This document shows, in pieces, positions 27,484-36,102 of a DNA stretch of 64,000 bases (the first letter of the stretch is position 1; each line of letters opens with the position of its first letter). Source of the DNA: an uncultured Sulfitobacter sp. (lineage in GTDB: Bacteria > Pseudomonadota > Alphaproteobacteria > Rhodobacterales > Rhodobacteraceae); the NCBI RefSeq assembly GCF_947500075.1, contig NZ_CANMQS010000001.1, forward strand, positions 62,001-126,000. Direction: 5' to 3'. Made by a program: the position numbers and the translations under genes. The notes beneath the pieces were generated by a model, which saw only the letters and a list, made by a program, of their open reading frames with translations, searched no databases and had not been told where the DNA came from.

Positions 27484-27525
27484 TTTTGGTCTTTCCTGGT
27501 TCACGGGTTTGGGCGCTTGGCCCCC

Positions 27526-28506
27526 TCAGTTGGCGCGGTCGAGTTGCCTGCCGTTCCAGATCCACGGGCGGGCGCAGTTTTCGTTGTTCTGGCCGCACAT
27601 GGAAAAGGAGCCGGAGATCATCAGGCCCATCCGGCCATCGGGTTGGGCGACAAGGGCGGGCACAGCGCCCAGCATCTGTTCGGGGTCCACATAGCCTTTG
27701 GAGGACATGAACACATCAACAGAGCAATTGGCCGCGCCGCAAAAGGCGCGGGCCAGAGGCGGCGGACACATGACGTGGTTCCAATCCAGCACCACGTCAG
27801 GGGCGCCGTCGCCGTCAATGTCGCCTGCCTGAAGCGCATCAGGCCGGATCGTGGCCACACCTTCGCACAGACGGTTGGCGTAGGTGGTGATTTGGTTCGG
27901 AATGGTGAAGGCACCCGGCGTTGGCGCAGGTGCAGGCGCTGCGGCGGGGGCGGCTCCTGCGGTACCGAACCACGCAGGCGCGGGGTAGCCTGTGGCCACA
28001 AGGGTCGCCGCGCAATGCTGCTGGGCTTCTGCCACCGCCAGGCCGAGGCCCGCCACCGGGAGCTCCCAAACCGCGTCTTGCCCAACCGCCAGCACCAGAC
28101 GCGACGCGGTGGCGAAAGCACGATAGACCGGATCGCCCATCGACAACTCTGCCGACCAGTAGCCGTAGAATTCGTCCCGCACCACGGGGGGCAATTGATA
28201 TCCGGTATCATCCACCCACAGCACCATATCGGCGCGGGTTTCAACGCCTGTCTCAGGGATCGTCTTGCCCCAGAACTCAACCCGCATGTTGTAGGGGGCC
28301 GTCGGTTGTTCCTCATGCGCGCCGACCTCAATCAAAGGGCGGTTCTGCACCGAACGGGCGTTGCAGACAAAGGCCATCGGCAGCCCTTCGGCGCGGGCCG
28401 TGCCGTAGGCATAGCCGCCATCGTCGTTCAAGGCCGACTGCCACGTTTGCGCAGATGCCGAAGAAGCCACGAGCATCACAAAAAGAGCAACGACATACCG
28501 GATCAT
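27526..28506 (-). CDS. Secreted protein with FG-GAP/VCBS-like calcium loop, unknown function
   Basis: A 326-residue exported protein: signal peptide MIRYVVALFVMLVASSASA-QTW, a first domain of about 170 residues with no recognised family, an Ala/Pro-rich linker near residue 200 and a C-terminal domain with GDIDGDGAPDVVLDW, a calcium-binding repeat motif. Cys pairs in the second half suggest disulfides in the periplasm. ATG 28506 has GGAGGG upstream. Confidence 0.65.
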   Translation of the reverse strand: MIRYVVALFVMLVASSASAQTWQSALNDDGGYAYGTARAEGLPMAFVCNARSVQNRPLIEVGAHEEQPTAPYNMRVEFWGKTIPETGVETRADMVLWVDDTGYQLPPVVRDEFYGYWSAELSMGDPVYRAFATASRLVLAVGQDAVWELPVAGLGLAVAEAQQHCAATLVATGYPAPAWFGTAGAAPAAAPAPAPTPGAFTIPNQITTYANRLCEGVATIRPDALQAGDIDGDGAPDVVLDWNHVMCPPPLARAFCGAANCSVDVFMSSKGYVDPEQMLGAVPALVAQPDGRMGLMISGSFSMCGQNNENCARPWIWNGRQLDRAN

Positions 28507-28567
28507 CCAACGCACCCTCCCTGATGTGGATGCGCTGATCTTGCCTGTCTGTCGCGGCCTTGCCAAG

Positions 28568-29536
28568 TCAGCCTCTCCACGTCTGGCCAGCCGGATCATC
28601 GGTTGCGACCACGTGATAAAGTGCCGCCTCTCCGGTCATGGAAGGCACCGCGTTGTGCATGAGGTTTTCCGGCACAGACATTGTATCACCCGGTGCAAGC
28701 GTCGCGCTGCCGCCGTCCCAAGTAACGCGCCAATGGCCGGTGACGGGCATCAGGACGGAGGGCCGGTCGTGGCTGTGCATCGCCTCCGACGCGGAGTTGC
28801 GGGTCACAAGCGCCACTTCGAACCCGGGTTTGTCGCGGATGATGGCCTTTTCCCCGATAACCGCACAAGGCGTGCCCGATTGCGCCAGCGCCACCATATC
28901 ATTGTAGCGCCGCACATAGCCGCCCACGACCTGCATCACATTTGGTGTGTCGACCCGTGCCAGTTCATCAGCAGTCAGCAACGGCATCGGCTTGATGCCT
29001 TCCGGCAGGCTCTCGCCCTTCTTGCTGTCATAAAGTTTGCCATTTTCGCCCAGCACCAGCCCGTGCGCACGGGCGTCCTCGATCACATGCGGGGCCCAGA
29101 TCACGCCGCCGCCGGCATCATCACCGCCGAGGATGGCCATGATCATTCCATAGTCGGTGCCGATGTTCTCAAACCCGCGGAAGATGTTGGTGGGGATGTT
29201 AAAGATATCCCCTTCCTCCAGCACCACCTCGCCCGCGTCGCCATGTTCGCCCCAGAAAAACCGCCAGCGGCCTTTGAGCACAAAGAACACCTCCGCCGTG
29301 CGGTGGTTGTGCAGGGAGTTGCGGCATTTGGGCGGCTGGCCCGCAGCGCCAATGTTGAACCCATGCGGGATCGCGATGTGCACATGCTGGTCGGGGCTTT
29401 CCGATACGCCGCCGCCGATGATCGTAAAGTTTTCCTTCTGATCGCTGCCCGGCGTATGGGCGTCGATGAAGGCGGTCTTGCAGGGCATCAGATCGCCATA
29501 GCGAACGATCCGGGCTTCCATGTCTTGGGGTGTCAT
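28568..29536 (-). CDS. Bicupin (two-domain cupin) protein
   Basis: A 322-residue protein with two cupin barrels. The first has SLHNHRTAEVFFVLKG and GDIFNIPTNIFRGFEN; the second has MHSHDRPSVLMPVTGHW and LAPGDTMSVPENLMH. Both keep His residues for metal. It resembles gentisate/1-hydroxy-2-naphthoate dioxygenase-type bicupins without clear identity. It stands 142 bp downstream of the FMN-fold gene on the same strand and may be the tail of that long operon. Confidence 0.72.
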   Translation of the reverse strand: MTPQDMEARIVRYGDLMPCKTAFIDAHTPGSDQKENFTIIGGGVSESPDQHVHIAIPHGFNIGAAGQPPKCRNSLHNHRTAEVFFVLKGRWRFFWGEHGDAGEVVLEEGDIFNIPTNIFRGFENIGTDYGMIMAILGGDDAGGGVIWAPHVIEDARAHGLVLGENGKLYDSKKGESLPEGIKPMPLLTADELARVDTPNVMQVVGGYVRRYNDMVALAQSGTPCAVIGEKAIIRDKPGFEVALVTRNSASEAMHSHDRPSVLMPVTGHWRVTWDGGSATLAPGDTMSVPENLMHNAVPSMTGEAALYHVVATDDPAGQTWRG

Positions 29537-29678
29537 TGCGGGTTATTCCTGACTGTAGGTGTTGGAGAAAGAAGCGGTGGTCAAAACAGGCTCTCCCCCG
29601 GCGGACGCAGGTTCAGACGCCGTGCCCGCCTGCTTGCAAGATAGCCATGGCGCGGTGCCAGCTTGCGCGCGAGACAAG

Positions 29679-30287
29679 TCATTGCCCCGCCTCCAGCTGC
29701 GCCCGCAACTGCGCGTTTTCCGTCTCCAGCCGCTCCAGCTCGGGACCGACCAATGCAGCCATCTCAGCCGTGTCAAAGCGCGGGGTGATGAACTGTGAAC
29801 AGTTCCAGTCAAAGGCAGCGACGCGGATGGTCATGACACGCTCAACGCGGCCTTCCCCTTCGGTGCGCAGCCTCTCGGCTGTCTCTGGCGCGTCCTCAGC
29901 AGCCTGCAAGGTAGCATGTCCTTGCAGTTTCAGCCGCGCCTTGCGGGCATAATCCATCGCAAAGACCGACACGCGGGTGTTGCCCGCAAGATTGCCCTTG
30001 GTGATCAATTGCCTGTTGCCACGGTAATCCGCAAAGCCGAAAGTCCGCTCATCCAGCACCTTGATGAACCCGGCAGGTCCGCCCCGGTGCTGGATGTACG
30101 GCCAGCCGTCCGCGTTCACCGTCGCCAGATACAGGGATGTCCGCGACGCCAGAAACGCTGTTTCTTCCGGGCCAAGCGGCTCATCGGCTTTCTCGGCATA
30201 CCGCCGATCATAAACACCCTTTGCGCCAATGGCCTCCTGTTCGGCCTCAACCGCCGCGGTGAACATCAGATCGGCATAGCTGGGCAT
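29679..30287 (-). CDS. Pyridoxamine 5'-phosphate oxidase-family (FMN split-barrel) protein
   Basis: A 202-residue protein of the PNPOx-like fold: SLYLATVNADGWPYIQHRGG and FADYRGNRQLITKGNLAGNTRVSVFAMDY are typical FMN-binding strands. A C-terminal coiled-coil-like tail (PELERLETENAQLRAQLE) is added. It acts as a flavin-dependent oxidoreductase or F420/FMN binder of unknown substrate. It is 3 bp from the upstream NTF2-like gene and so belongs to the ABC/HisD-like operon. Confidence 0.8.
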   Translation of the reverse strand: MPSYADLMFTAAVEAEQEAIGAKGVYDRRYAEKADEPLGPEETAFLASRTSLYLATVNADGWPYIQHRGGPAGFIKVLDERTFGFADYRGNRQLITKGNLAGNTRVSVFAMDYARKARLKLQGHATLQAAEDAPETAERLRTEGEGRVERVMTIRVAAFDWNCSQFITPRFDTAEMAALVGPELERLETENAQLRAQLEAGQ

Positions 30288-30290
30288 GGG

Positions 30291-31259
30291 TTATCCTGTC
30301 TGCAAGAGGATCTGTTTCCAGACCATGGCTTCATCATAGATCACATATTCACGCCGCAGCCCCCACGGCCCGAATTCAGCATGGCAGATCCCCAGAACGT
30401 AAACCTCTGCCCCCGTTGGTGTGCCAAAGCTGCCCCAGCCATCATGCTTGCCATGCAGTGACCAGCGCACGGCGGCACGGGGGGGCATCATCGGATCTTC
30501 GCGGCCAATGACGTGGTCAATCTTAAAAACGGCCGAAGGAAAGGAGGCCCGCAGCCCCATCCAGAACTGATCCACCGGCCCATGACTGTGCCCCCGCAGA
30601 CCACCGGGATACTCCACCTGCACGGCGCGGTCATATTCCGCCGGGATCGCCGCCATGTCTGCCCCCATGATCCGGGTCAGAATATCGGCGTATTTCGCAC
30701 CCCAGTCATTGTCATTGCCACGCCCCTTGTAGGGACCGGGCAGATCAATCGCCGACGTCATTGGTTTCACACAGGCCTCCGGCCCGCCTTCGCGTTCGAT
30801 CAGATCAGCAGCATAGGCCTTGGGCTCCCACCCCATCTGGCGCACAATGGCGCCCTGATCGCGGATCAGCCATTCATCGTTGATCTGGTTGTTGATCGCA
30901 TGACAATCCGCCATGATCCGGTACACCAGCTTCCTGCCGGTCGCGGCCCCGTACATCCCGTCGCCCGTATGCGTCGCAGTAGACAGCAACCGGTGAGAGG
31001 ACAACATCCCTTCCTCCGGCGTCCCGGACCAGATCACATCTTCGCCCAACAACGTCCGATCCGGGAATTCAGCCAGCGTCGCCATGGTAGCACCGATGAC
31101 ATTCCGGTTCCCGACCACCACCGATCCGGGGCTGCGCACAACGATATCGTCGCTGTAATACTGATGCAGCGTTGCAATCCCGCGGTCTTCCCAGATCTCT
31201 TTGGTGATGCCGATGATGTAATCGGGAAAGTCTTTGAATTTTGGGTCAAAACCCTTCAT
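30291..31259 (-). CDS. Double-domain NTF2/SnoaL-like protein
   Basis: A 322-residue cytoplasmic protein with two SnoaL/NTF2-like halves. The first contains YYSDDIVVRSPGSVVVG and the second DRAVQVEYPGGLRGHSHGPVDQFW. Members of this fold act as cyclases, isomerases, dehydratases or binding proteins. It lies 12 bp downstream of the lacI-type gene and 3 bp upstream of the FMN-fold gene. It is the most divergent of the three NTF2-type proteins in this operon. Confidence 0.75.
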   Translation of the reverse strand: MKGFDPKFKDFPDYIIGITKEIWEDRGIATLHQYYSDDIVVRSPGSVVVGNRNVIGATMATLAEFPDRTLLGEDVIWSGTPEEGMLSSHRLLSTATHTGDGMYGAATGRKLVYRIMADCHAINNQINDEWLIRDQGAIVRQMGWEPKAYAADLIEREGGPEACVKPMTSAIDLPGPYKGRGNDNDWGAKYADILTRIMGADMAAIPAEYDRAVQVEYPGGLRGHSHGPVDQFWMGLRASFPSAVFKIDHVIGREDPMMPPRAAVRWSLHGKHDGWGSFGTPTGAEVYVLGICHAEFGPWGLRREYVIYDEAMVWKQILLQTG

Positions 31260-31271
31260 CTGTCTTGTCCT

Positions 31272-32276
31272 TTATGGGATGCGGGCAGAGCCGCGAATGA
31301 TAAGCGGGCCATCCAGCGCCACATGTTTGGGAAGGGTTTCACCGTCTTCAATCCGGTCAAGAAGCATCTTCACGGTATGCGCCACCATCTGGTTGGCGGG
31401 CTGGCGGACAGTGGTCAAATCATAGCTGGGCCAGGCGGCAATGGCCACGTCATCATACCCGACAACGGAGACATCCTCGGGGATCCGCAGCCCCAGTTCA
31501 AACCTCAAGACATCCATCACCCCGAACGCCATATGATCATTTGCCACAAACACCGCATCGGGCGGCGCATCCACCGCGAACATCTCCCGCGCTGCAGCTT
31601 TCGCTCCGTCCAGTGAGAAATTCCCGCATTTGCGCGCGCTCAGCGCCATGCCATGCGCCTCAAGTCCCGCGACAAAGCCCGCCTCCCGCTCAATCTGGGT
31701 GGAGGCCCCCTCCCACCCGGCAATATGGCCTATTCTTTTGTGACCGCCTGCCGCCAGAAACTCCGCCAATTTGCGCCCGCCCTCAAAGTTGGCCGAGGTC
31801 ACGCTGGAGAGCGCCATATCAGGCTGCGAACGGTTGAACAGCACCACCGGAATGCCGGTTGCCGCACAGCGCTGGGTCAGATCATTCGACAGGCCGACCG
31901 AGGCGGCGATGATCCCGTCGACCTGATAGTCCAGCAATTCCTGAATGACACCGTCCACTTCCTCGGCGGTGTTCGACGCCATGAAGACCAGCAGGTGATA
32001 CCCCTGCTCCTGGAGGGACTTCGACAGCCTTTCAATGGCTTCGGGATAGAACTGGTTTTCCAGATAGGCCACGACAAGGCCAATGATCCGGCTGCGCCCG
32101 GTGATCAGACTGCGGGCAATCACATTGGGCCGGTAGCCCAGCGCATCGGCGGCTTTGCGCACCTTCTGTGCGGTGGATTTGCTCACGGACGCACCGGGCG
32201 TGAAGACGCGGCTGACCGCAGACCGGCTGACGCCGGCCTTTGCTGCCACTTCCAGTGCTGTGATCCGTCCGCCCAT
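31272..32276 (-). CDS. LacI-family transcriptional regulator
   Basis: A 334-residue regulator: N-terminal helix-turn-helix ITALEVAAKAGVSRSAVSRVF, hinge helix GYRPNVIARSL, then a periplasmic-binding-protein-like sensor domain (IIGLVVAYLENQFYPE ... VVGYDDVAIAAWPSYDLTTVRQP). ATG 32276 shares one base with the SDR stop (TAATG). It is embedded in the operon it probably controls; the likely operator is the palindrome at 40867-40884. Confidence 0.92.
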   Translation of the reverse strand: MGGRITALEVAAKAGVSRSAVSRVFTPGASVSKSTAQKVRKAADALGYRPNVIARSLITGRSRIIGLVVAYLENQFYPEAIERLSKSLQEQGYHLLVFMASNTAEEVDGVIQELLDYQVDGIIAASVGLSNDLTQRCAATGIPVVLFNRSQPDMALSSVTSANFEGGRKLAEFLAAGGHKRIGHIAGWEGASTQIEREAGFVAGLEAHGMALSARKCGNFSLDGAKAAAREMFAVDAPPDAVFVANDHMAFGVMDVLRFELGLRIPEDVSVVGYDDVAIAAWPSYDLTTVRQPANQMVAHTVKMLLDRIEDGETLPKHVALDGPLIIRGSARIP

Positions 32277-33034
32277 TATTCCGCCGTCCACCCGCCATCG
32301 ACTCTCAAAGCGGTGCCTGTGACCATCGCCGAGGCACCCGAGGCCAGAAACAACACTGCCCCCATCATGTCCTCTACTTCCGCCACCCGTGGCAGCTTGA
32401 TCTTGTCCAACACCCAGGCCAGCCGCTCAGGATCATCGAACGTTGGTTGGGTCAGCGCGGTGCGCACAAAGGTCGGACAGATCGAGTTGATCCTGATCCC
32501 CGCTTTGCCCCACTCAATCGCCATGGCTTTGATCATCCCCTCCAACCCGTGTTTGGACGCACAATAAAGCGCGCGGTCAATGCCCCCCACATGCCCCATT
32601 TGCGAGGAAATATGGATGATCGACCCCGGCTTGCCCGCTTCTTGCAACATGCGCGCCGCGGTGGCCGACAGGAAATAAGCCCCCCGCAGATTCACCGCCA
32701 TCACGGCATCGTAATCCTCCGGCGTGGTCTCAATTGCCGCCGAATGCCGCGCCAACCCGGCGGAGTTCACAACCACATCAAAGGGCGCATCAAACACCGC
32801 CTCGATCGACGCTAGATCCGCCTGATCCAATGTCCTTGCTTCCGCCGTTCCGCCCTGCGCGCGCAACGCAGCGACAGCGTCCTCCAACACATCCACCCTC
32901 CGGGCCGCACAGACCACATGCGCGCCCGCTTCCGCCAACGCGGCGGCACAGGCCAATCCAATACCCGAAGACGCACCCGTGACCAAAGCGCGCTTCTCAT
33001 ACAAATCAAACGACGGTGTCTGCGGCAGGTCCAT
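32276..33034 (-). CDS. SDR-family NAD(P)-dependent oxidoreductase
   Basis: A 252-residue classical SDR: TGASSGIG cofactor loop, NSAG, catalytic Ser in HISSQMG, and Tyr-Lys in YCASKHG, ending RVDGGWTAE. It probably oxidises a secondary alcohol on the imported substrate. ATG 33034 shares a base with the upstream stop (TGATG) and its own stop overlaps the lacI-type start, so three genes are tightly coupled. Confidence 0.9.
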   Translation of the reverse strand: MDLPQTPSFDLYEKRALVTGASSGIGLACAAALAEAGAHVVCAARRVDVLEDAVAALRAQGGTAEARTLDQADLASIEAVFDAPFDVVVNSAGLARHSAAIETTPEDYDAVMAVNLRGAYFLSATAARMLQEAGKPGSIIHISSQMGHVGGIDRALYCASKHGLEGMIKAMAIEWGKAGIRINSICPTFVRTALTQPTFDDPERLAWVLDKIKLPRVAEVEDMMGAVLFLASGASAMVTGTALRVDGGWTAE

Positions 33035-34080
33035 CACTGCGCCCTGCCAGTCTCAGGATCAAATCCCGCACGCGCCTTGTTGAATTCGCGCAAGCGCGCC
33101 AGCACATCCACGCCAATCTGATCATACATGTGCAACAGATCCACCAAGACCCAATTCTCCCGAATGCGCCCGGCTTCCATACGCCAGAAATCCAGGCTCC
33201 GCATCTCGATCTTCTTGCCCGTTGGCGCAATGCCCAGCCATCCCCCGTGGGTGATGGATTGATACATGTCCGGCCACCCGGTCACAGCCGCATAAGGCCC
33301 ATCACCAAAGAAATGATACTCGATCTCATCCACATATTGCCCCCGGTCGGGCATGCCGTTGAGGAACGGGATCTGGTGCCAGTTGCGAAAGCCCGCGATC
33401 CCGCGCCCGGTGCCGATACCCGCAGGCCCGTACCAGGTCATGCGCGGGTGCCAGAAGCGTTCCATTTCCATCACCTCCGGCCCGCCTTGGGACGGGTGAC
33501 GCTTGAGGTGTTCGAGCATGTCGATGATGTGCTGACAGGAGGTTGCCCCGGCCGCCGCATCATAGGGCCCCGGCACGTGACCATCACAATGTGACGGCCC
33601 CGGCACATGCCACTCGCGCCCCAGCGACGGGGCCATCGGCCAGGCGCCTGCCTGCATCATCACTTCGGGAATATCCCACAACGCCTGCATCTCGGTGATC
33701 TTGCCGTCTTCAAAACGGTAAAATTCGTGAAAGCGCATATGCGCCAGATGCCCGGTCGCCGGAATGTCCAGCCAGGGCGCCGCAAAGGTCCCTACATAGG
33801 TCCCGCCACAGCCAACCCAATCCGCCCCTTCCGGGGTCGGCCCCGCCATGACAATCCAGTCCCGCCGTTCCAGATCGGGCCAGCCCGCATTCAGCGGCGC
33901 ATAAACCGCATCCACATAGGCATCCACGCCCTGAATGCTCTCAAACGGATAGGCCAGACGAAACACCACATCCGGCGCACAGATCGCGTGAAACGCCGCG
34001 CGTACCGCCTCAAGATCGAAATCATACATCGCCGCCCGCAGTGGCGCGATCAGCTCTTTATGATGCGATTGCCTGTCCAT
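33034..34080 (-). CDS. Double-domain NTF2/SnoaL-like protein
   Basis: A 348-residue protein with two NTF2-like halves. The C-terminal half carries the block GIAPTGKKIEMRSLDFWRM ... ENWVLVDLLHMYDQIGVDV, which closely matches the C-terminus of the single-domain protein encoded at 35.5-36.0 kb, so the two are paralogues. The start at 34080 is downstream of a dispersed repeat; an extended frame upstream has no support. Function unknown; probably acts on an intermediate of the HisD-like enzyme. Confidence 0.77.
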   Translation of the reverse strand: MDRQSHHKELIAPLRAAMYDFDLEAVRAAFHAICAPDVVFRLAYPFESIQGVDAYVDAVYAPLNAGWPDLERRDWIVMAGPTPEGADWVGCGGTYVGTFAAPWLDIPATGHLAHMRFHEFYRFEDGKITEMQALWDIPEVMMQAGAWPMAPSLGREWHVPGPSHCDGHVPGPYDAAAGATSCQHIIDMLEHLKRHPSQGGPEVMEMERFWHPRMTWYGPAGIGTGRGIAGFRNWHQIPFLNGMPDRGQYVDEIEYHFFGDGPYAAVTGWPDMYQSITHGGWLGIAPTGKKIEMRSLDFWRMEAGRIRENWVLVDLLHMYDQIGVDVLARLREFNKARAGFDPETGRAQ

Positions 34081-34086
34081 GTTCCC

Positions 34087-34152
34087 ATCTTTTCTCAAAA
34101 AATATCCCGGGAGGTCTGGAGGGCAGCGCCCTCCGGAGATCGCTTGCGATCT
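34087..34152 (-). repeat. Dispersed intergenic repeat, copy D
   Basis: Read on the minus strand: hairpin GGAGATCGC-TT-GCGATCT at the end of the HisD-like gene, then GGAGGGC-GCT-GCCCTCC, then the core GGGATATTTTTTGAGAAAAG ending just before the NTF2-like gene's start. The core differs from copy B by one base. It lies inside an operon, so it is unlikely to be a full terminator. Confidence 0.65.
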
Positions 34153-35479
34153 ACTCCGCCGCGTCCCGCGCAGGGGCCCCCTCACCGTAAGGCACATTCA
34201 CCCCGCCATAACGCCGGACCCGCACATTGCACTGCTCCGCATGACCAACAAACCCCTCCAGCATACACAACCGCGACCCATAGGCGCCCATCTCGGCCGC
34301 CGCTTCATCACTGGTGATCTTCTGATAGGAATGCGTCTTGAGGTATTTGCCGACCCAAAGCCCGCCCGTATACCGCCCCGCCTTCTTGGTGGGCAGCGTG
34401 TGGTTGGTGCCGATGACCTTGTCGCCATTGGCCACATTCGTCCGGGGCCCCAGAAACAACGCGCCATAGCAGGTCATGTTGTCCAGAAACCAATCATCCC
34501 GGTCGGTCATCACCTGCACATGCTCTGACGCGATGTCATCGGCCACCGCCAGCATCTCATCATAGGTGTCACAAACGATCACTTCGCCGTATTCTTCCCA
34601 ACTCACACGCGCCGTCCCCGCCGTCGGCAGGATCTCCAAAAGACGGTCAATCTCCGCCAATGTCGCCTCGGCCAGCTTGCGCGAAGTGGTCAGCAGGACG
34701 CAGGGAGAGTTATAGCCATGCTCCGCCTGCCCGAGCAGGTCCGTCGCGCAGATCTCCGCATCCACCGTGTCATCCGCAATCACCATGGTTTCCGTCGGAC
34801 CGGCAAACAGATCAATCCCGACCCGACCAAAAAGCTGCCGCTTGGCTTCGGCGACAAAGGCGTTGCCGGGACCAACGAGAAGGTGCACAGGGTCAATCGT
34901 TTCGGTCCCGATGGCCATGGCCCCCACCGCTTGTATGCCGCCCATGACATAGATCTCATGTGCACCGCCGAGGTGCATGGCCGCGATCACCGCCGGGTTC
35001 GGCTCCCCATTGAAAGGCGGTGTGCAGGCGATGATGCGCGGCACCCCCGCCACGGATGCGGTTGCCACGGACATATGCGCGGATGCCACCATGGGGAATT
35101 TGCCGCCGGGCACGTAGCACCCGACCGACTGTACGGGGATGTTCTTGTGGCCAAGGATCACACCGGGCTGCATTTCAACCTCGATATCCAGCATCGAATC
35201 CCGTTGCGCCTGCGCGAACTTGCGCACATTGTCCTGCGCGAATTTCAGATCCGCCATCTCGCGCGGGCTGACCTTGGCGATCAACGCGTCGATCTCTTCC
35301 TGCGACAGTTTGAAAGATGCGGGCGAATAGCTGTCGAACGTCTCCGACAGCGCCCGCACGGCGGCGTCGCCGCGTGCTTCGATGTCTTTCAGCGTGGCCT
35401 CGACCACGCTGCGCGTCTTTGCATCCTCTTCGCTGCGCTCATCGTCTGATTTGCCGCGTTTGAGATATTCAATTGTCAT
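34151..35479 (-). CDS. Histidinol dehydrogenase-family enzyme, HpsN-like (sulfopropanediol 3-dehydrogenase-like)
   Basis: A 442-residue zinc- and NAD-dependent dehydrogenase that would take a primary alcohol to a carboxylate in two steps. Family motifs are [25 protein letters not shown], the Gln/His ligands in LLGQAEHG, catalytic Glu-His in SEHVQV, Asp in [13 protein letters not shown] and His in EGFVGHAEQ. The stretch [20 protein letters not shown] and the absence of any his gene point to the HpsN branch (2,3-dihydroxypropanesulfonate oxidation) or another specialised branch, not histidine synthesis. No sulfonate lyase gene is in the window, so the substrate stays open. Confidence 0.82.
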   Translation of the reverse strand: MTIEYLKRGKSDDERSEEDAKTRSVVEATLKDIEARGDAAVRALSETFDSYSPASFKLSQEEIDALIAKVSPREMADLKFAQDNVRKFAQAQRDSMLDIEVEMQPGVILGHKNIPVQSVGCYVPGGKFPMVASAHMSVATASVAGVPRIIACTPPFNGEPNPAVIAAMHLGGAHEIYVMGGIQAVGAMAIGTETIDPVHLLVGPGNAFVAEAKRQLFGRVGIDLFAGPTETMVIADDTVDAEICATDLLGQAEHGYNSPCVLLTTSRKLAEATLAEIDRLLEILPTAGTARVSWEEYGEVIVCDTYDEMLAVADDIASEHVQVMTDRDDWFLDNMTCYGALFLGPRTNVANGDKVIGTNHTLPTKKAGRYTGGLWVGKYLKTHSYQKITSDEAAAEMGAYGSRLCMLEGFVGHAEQCNVRVRRYGGVNVPYGEGAPARDAAE

Positions 35480-35488
35480 TCCGTCACC

Positions 35489-36022
35489 TCATGTACCATC
35501 CGGGCGGGGCGGCGTTTTCTCGCCCCGGTCGAAGGCTTCCCAGCCTTCCCCGCCAAACACATCAACTCCCAGCTGTGCCAGCACATGCGGAAAGTCGACC
35601 ATCACCCAATTGTCTTCGATCTTGCCCTCGGAGACTTTCCAGAAGTCCATATACCGGATCTCAATCCGTTTGCCCGTGGGGGCCACCCCCATAAACACGC
35701 CCGAATGCGTGGCCTCCTGACGGCCAAAGGCCGCGGCCCATTCCCCCATGTAAAGCCGCGCCTCATCCACACAGACCTTGTCGGAAAATGCTGCCTGAAA
35801 CGGGCGCTGCCAGTTGTCCTGAAATGACTTCAGACCCGTCTTGGTGCCGCAGCCCTGATTGCCAAGCCAGCGGAAGTTGTCATGAAAAAAAGCGCCAATG
35901 CCATCGATGGTATGGTCGTTCAAACCGTCAACCATGCCTTCGATCACGGCACGGGTTTCATCGGTCTTGCTCATGTCAGTGTCGCGCGTCAGCACGGCTT
36001 GTTCGGGTCGTGAGCCTTTCAT
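35489..36022 (-). CDS. Single-domain NTF2/SnoaL-like protein
   Basis: A 177-residue NTF2-fold protein with FFHDNFRWLGNQGCGTKTG and GVAPTGKRIEIRYMDFWKV. The latter block is shared with the double-domain paralogue two genes downstream. ATG 36022 has AAGGAA five bases upstream. It lies 9 bp before the HisD-like gene in the operon. Confidence 0.77.
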   Translation of the reverse strand: MKGSRPEQAVLTRDTDMSKTDETRAVIEGMVDGLNDHTIDGIGAFFHDNFRWLGNQGCGTKTGLKSFQDNWQRPFQAAFSDKVCVDEARLYMGEWAAAFGRQEATHSGVFMGVAPTGKRIEIRYMDFWKVSEGKIEDNWVMVDFPHVLAQLGVDVFGGEGWEAFDRGEKTPPRPDGT

Positions 36023-36047
36023 GGCGTTCCTTGTGTTTGTAAGTGTC

Positions 36048-36100
36048 GGACCGGGGCCAGCCCCGGACCCCGGAGGTTAAAGGCCAAATGAAGCCGGGAC
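36048..36100. repeat. Dispersed intergenic repeat, copy E
   Basis: Hairpin CCGGGG-CCAG-CCCCGG (36051-36066), then GACCCCGGAGG and the core TTAAAGGCCAAATGAAG. The hairpin matches copy B with a C-G pair in place of T-A, and the core matches the ones near 43.2 and 61.4 kb. It sits between the permease and the NTF2-like gene inside the operon. Confidence 0.65.
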
Positions 36101-36102
36101 CG

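Noticed and set aside
26992..28524. A 510-codon plus-strand open frame
   Set aside because: It is antisense to the MetE-like and secreted protein genes, has no recognisable motif and shows low-complexity composition expected of GC-rich shadow frames.
34151..35479. Assignment as biosynthetic histidinol dehydrogenase hisD
   Set aside because: No his genes nearby, embedded in an importer operon, and sequence features closer to HpsN-type enzymes.
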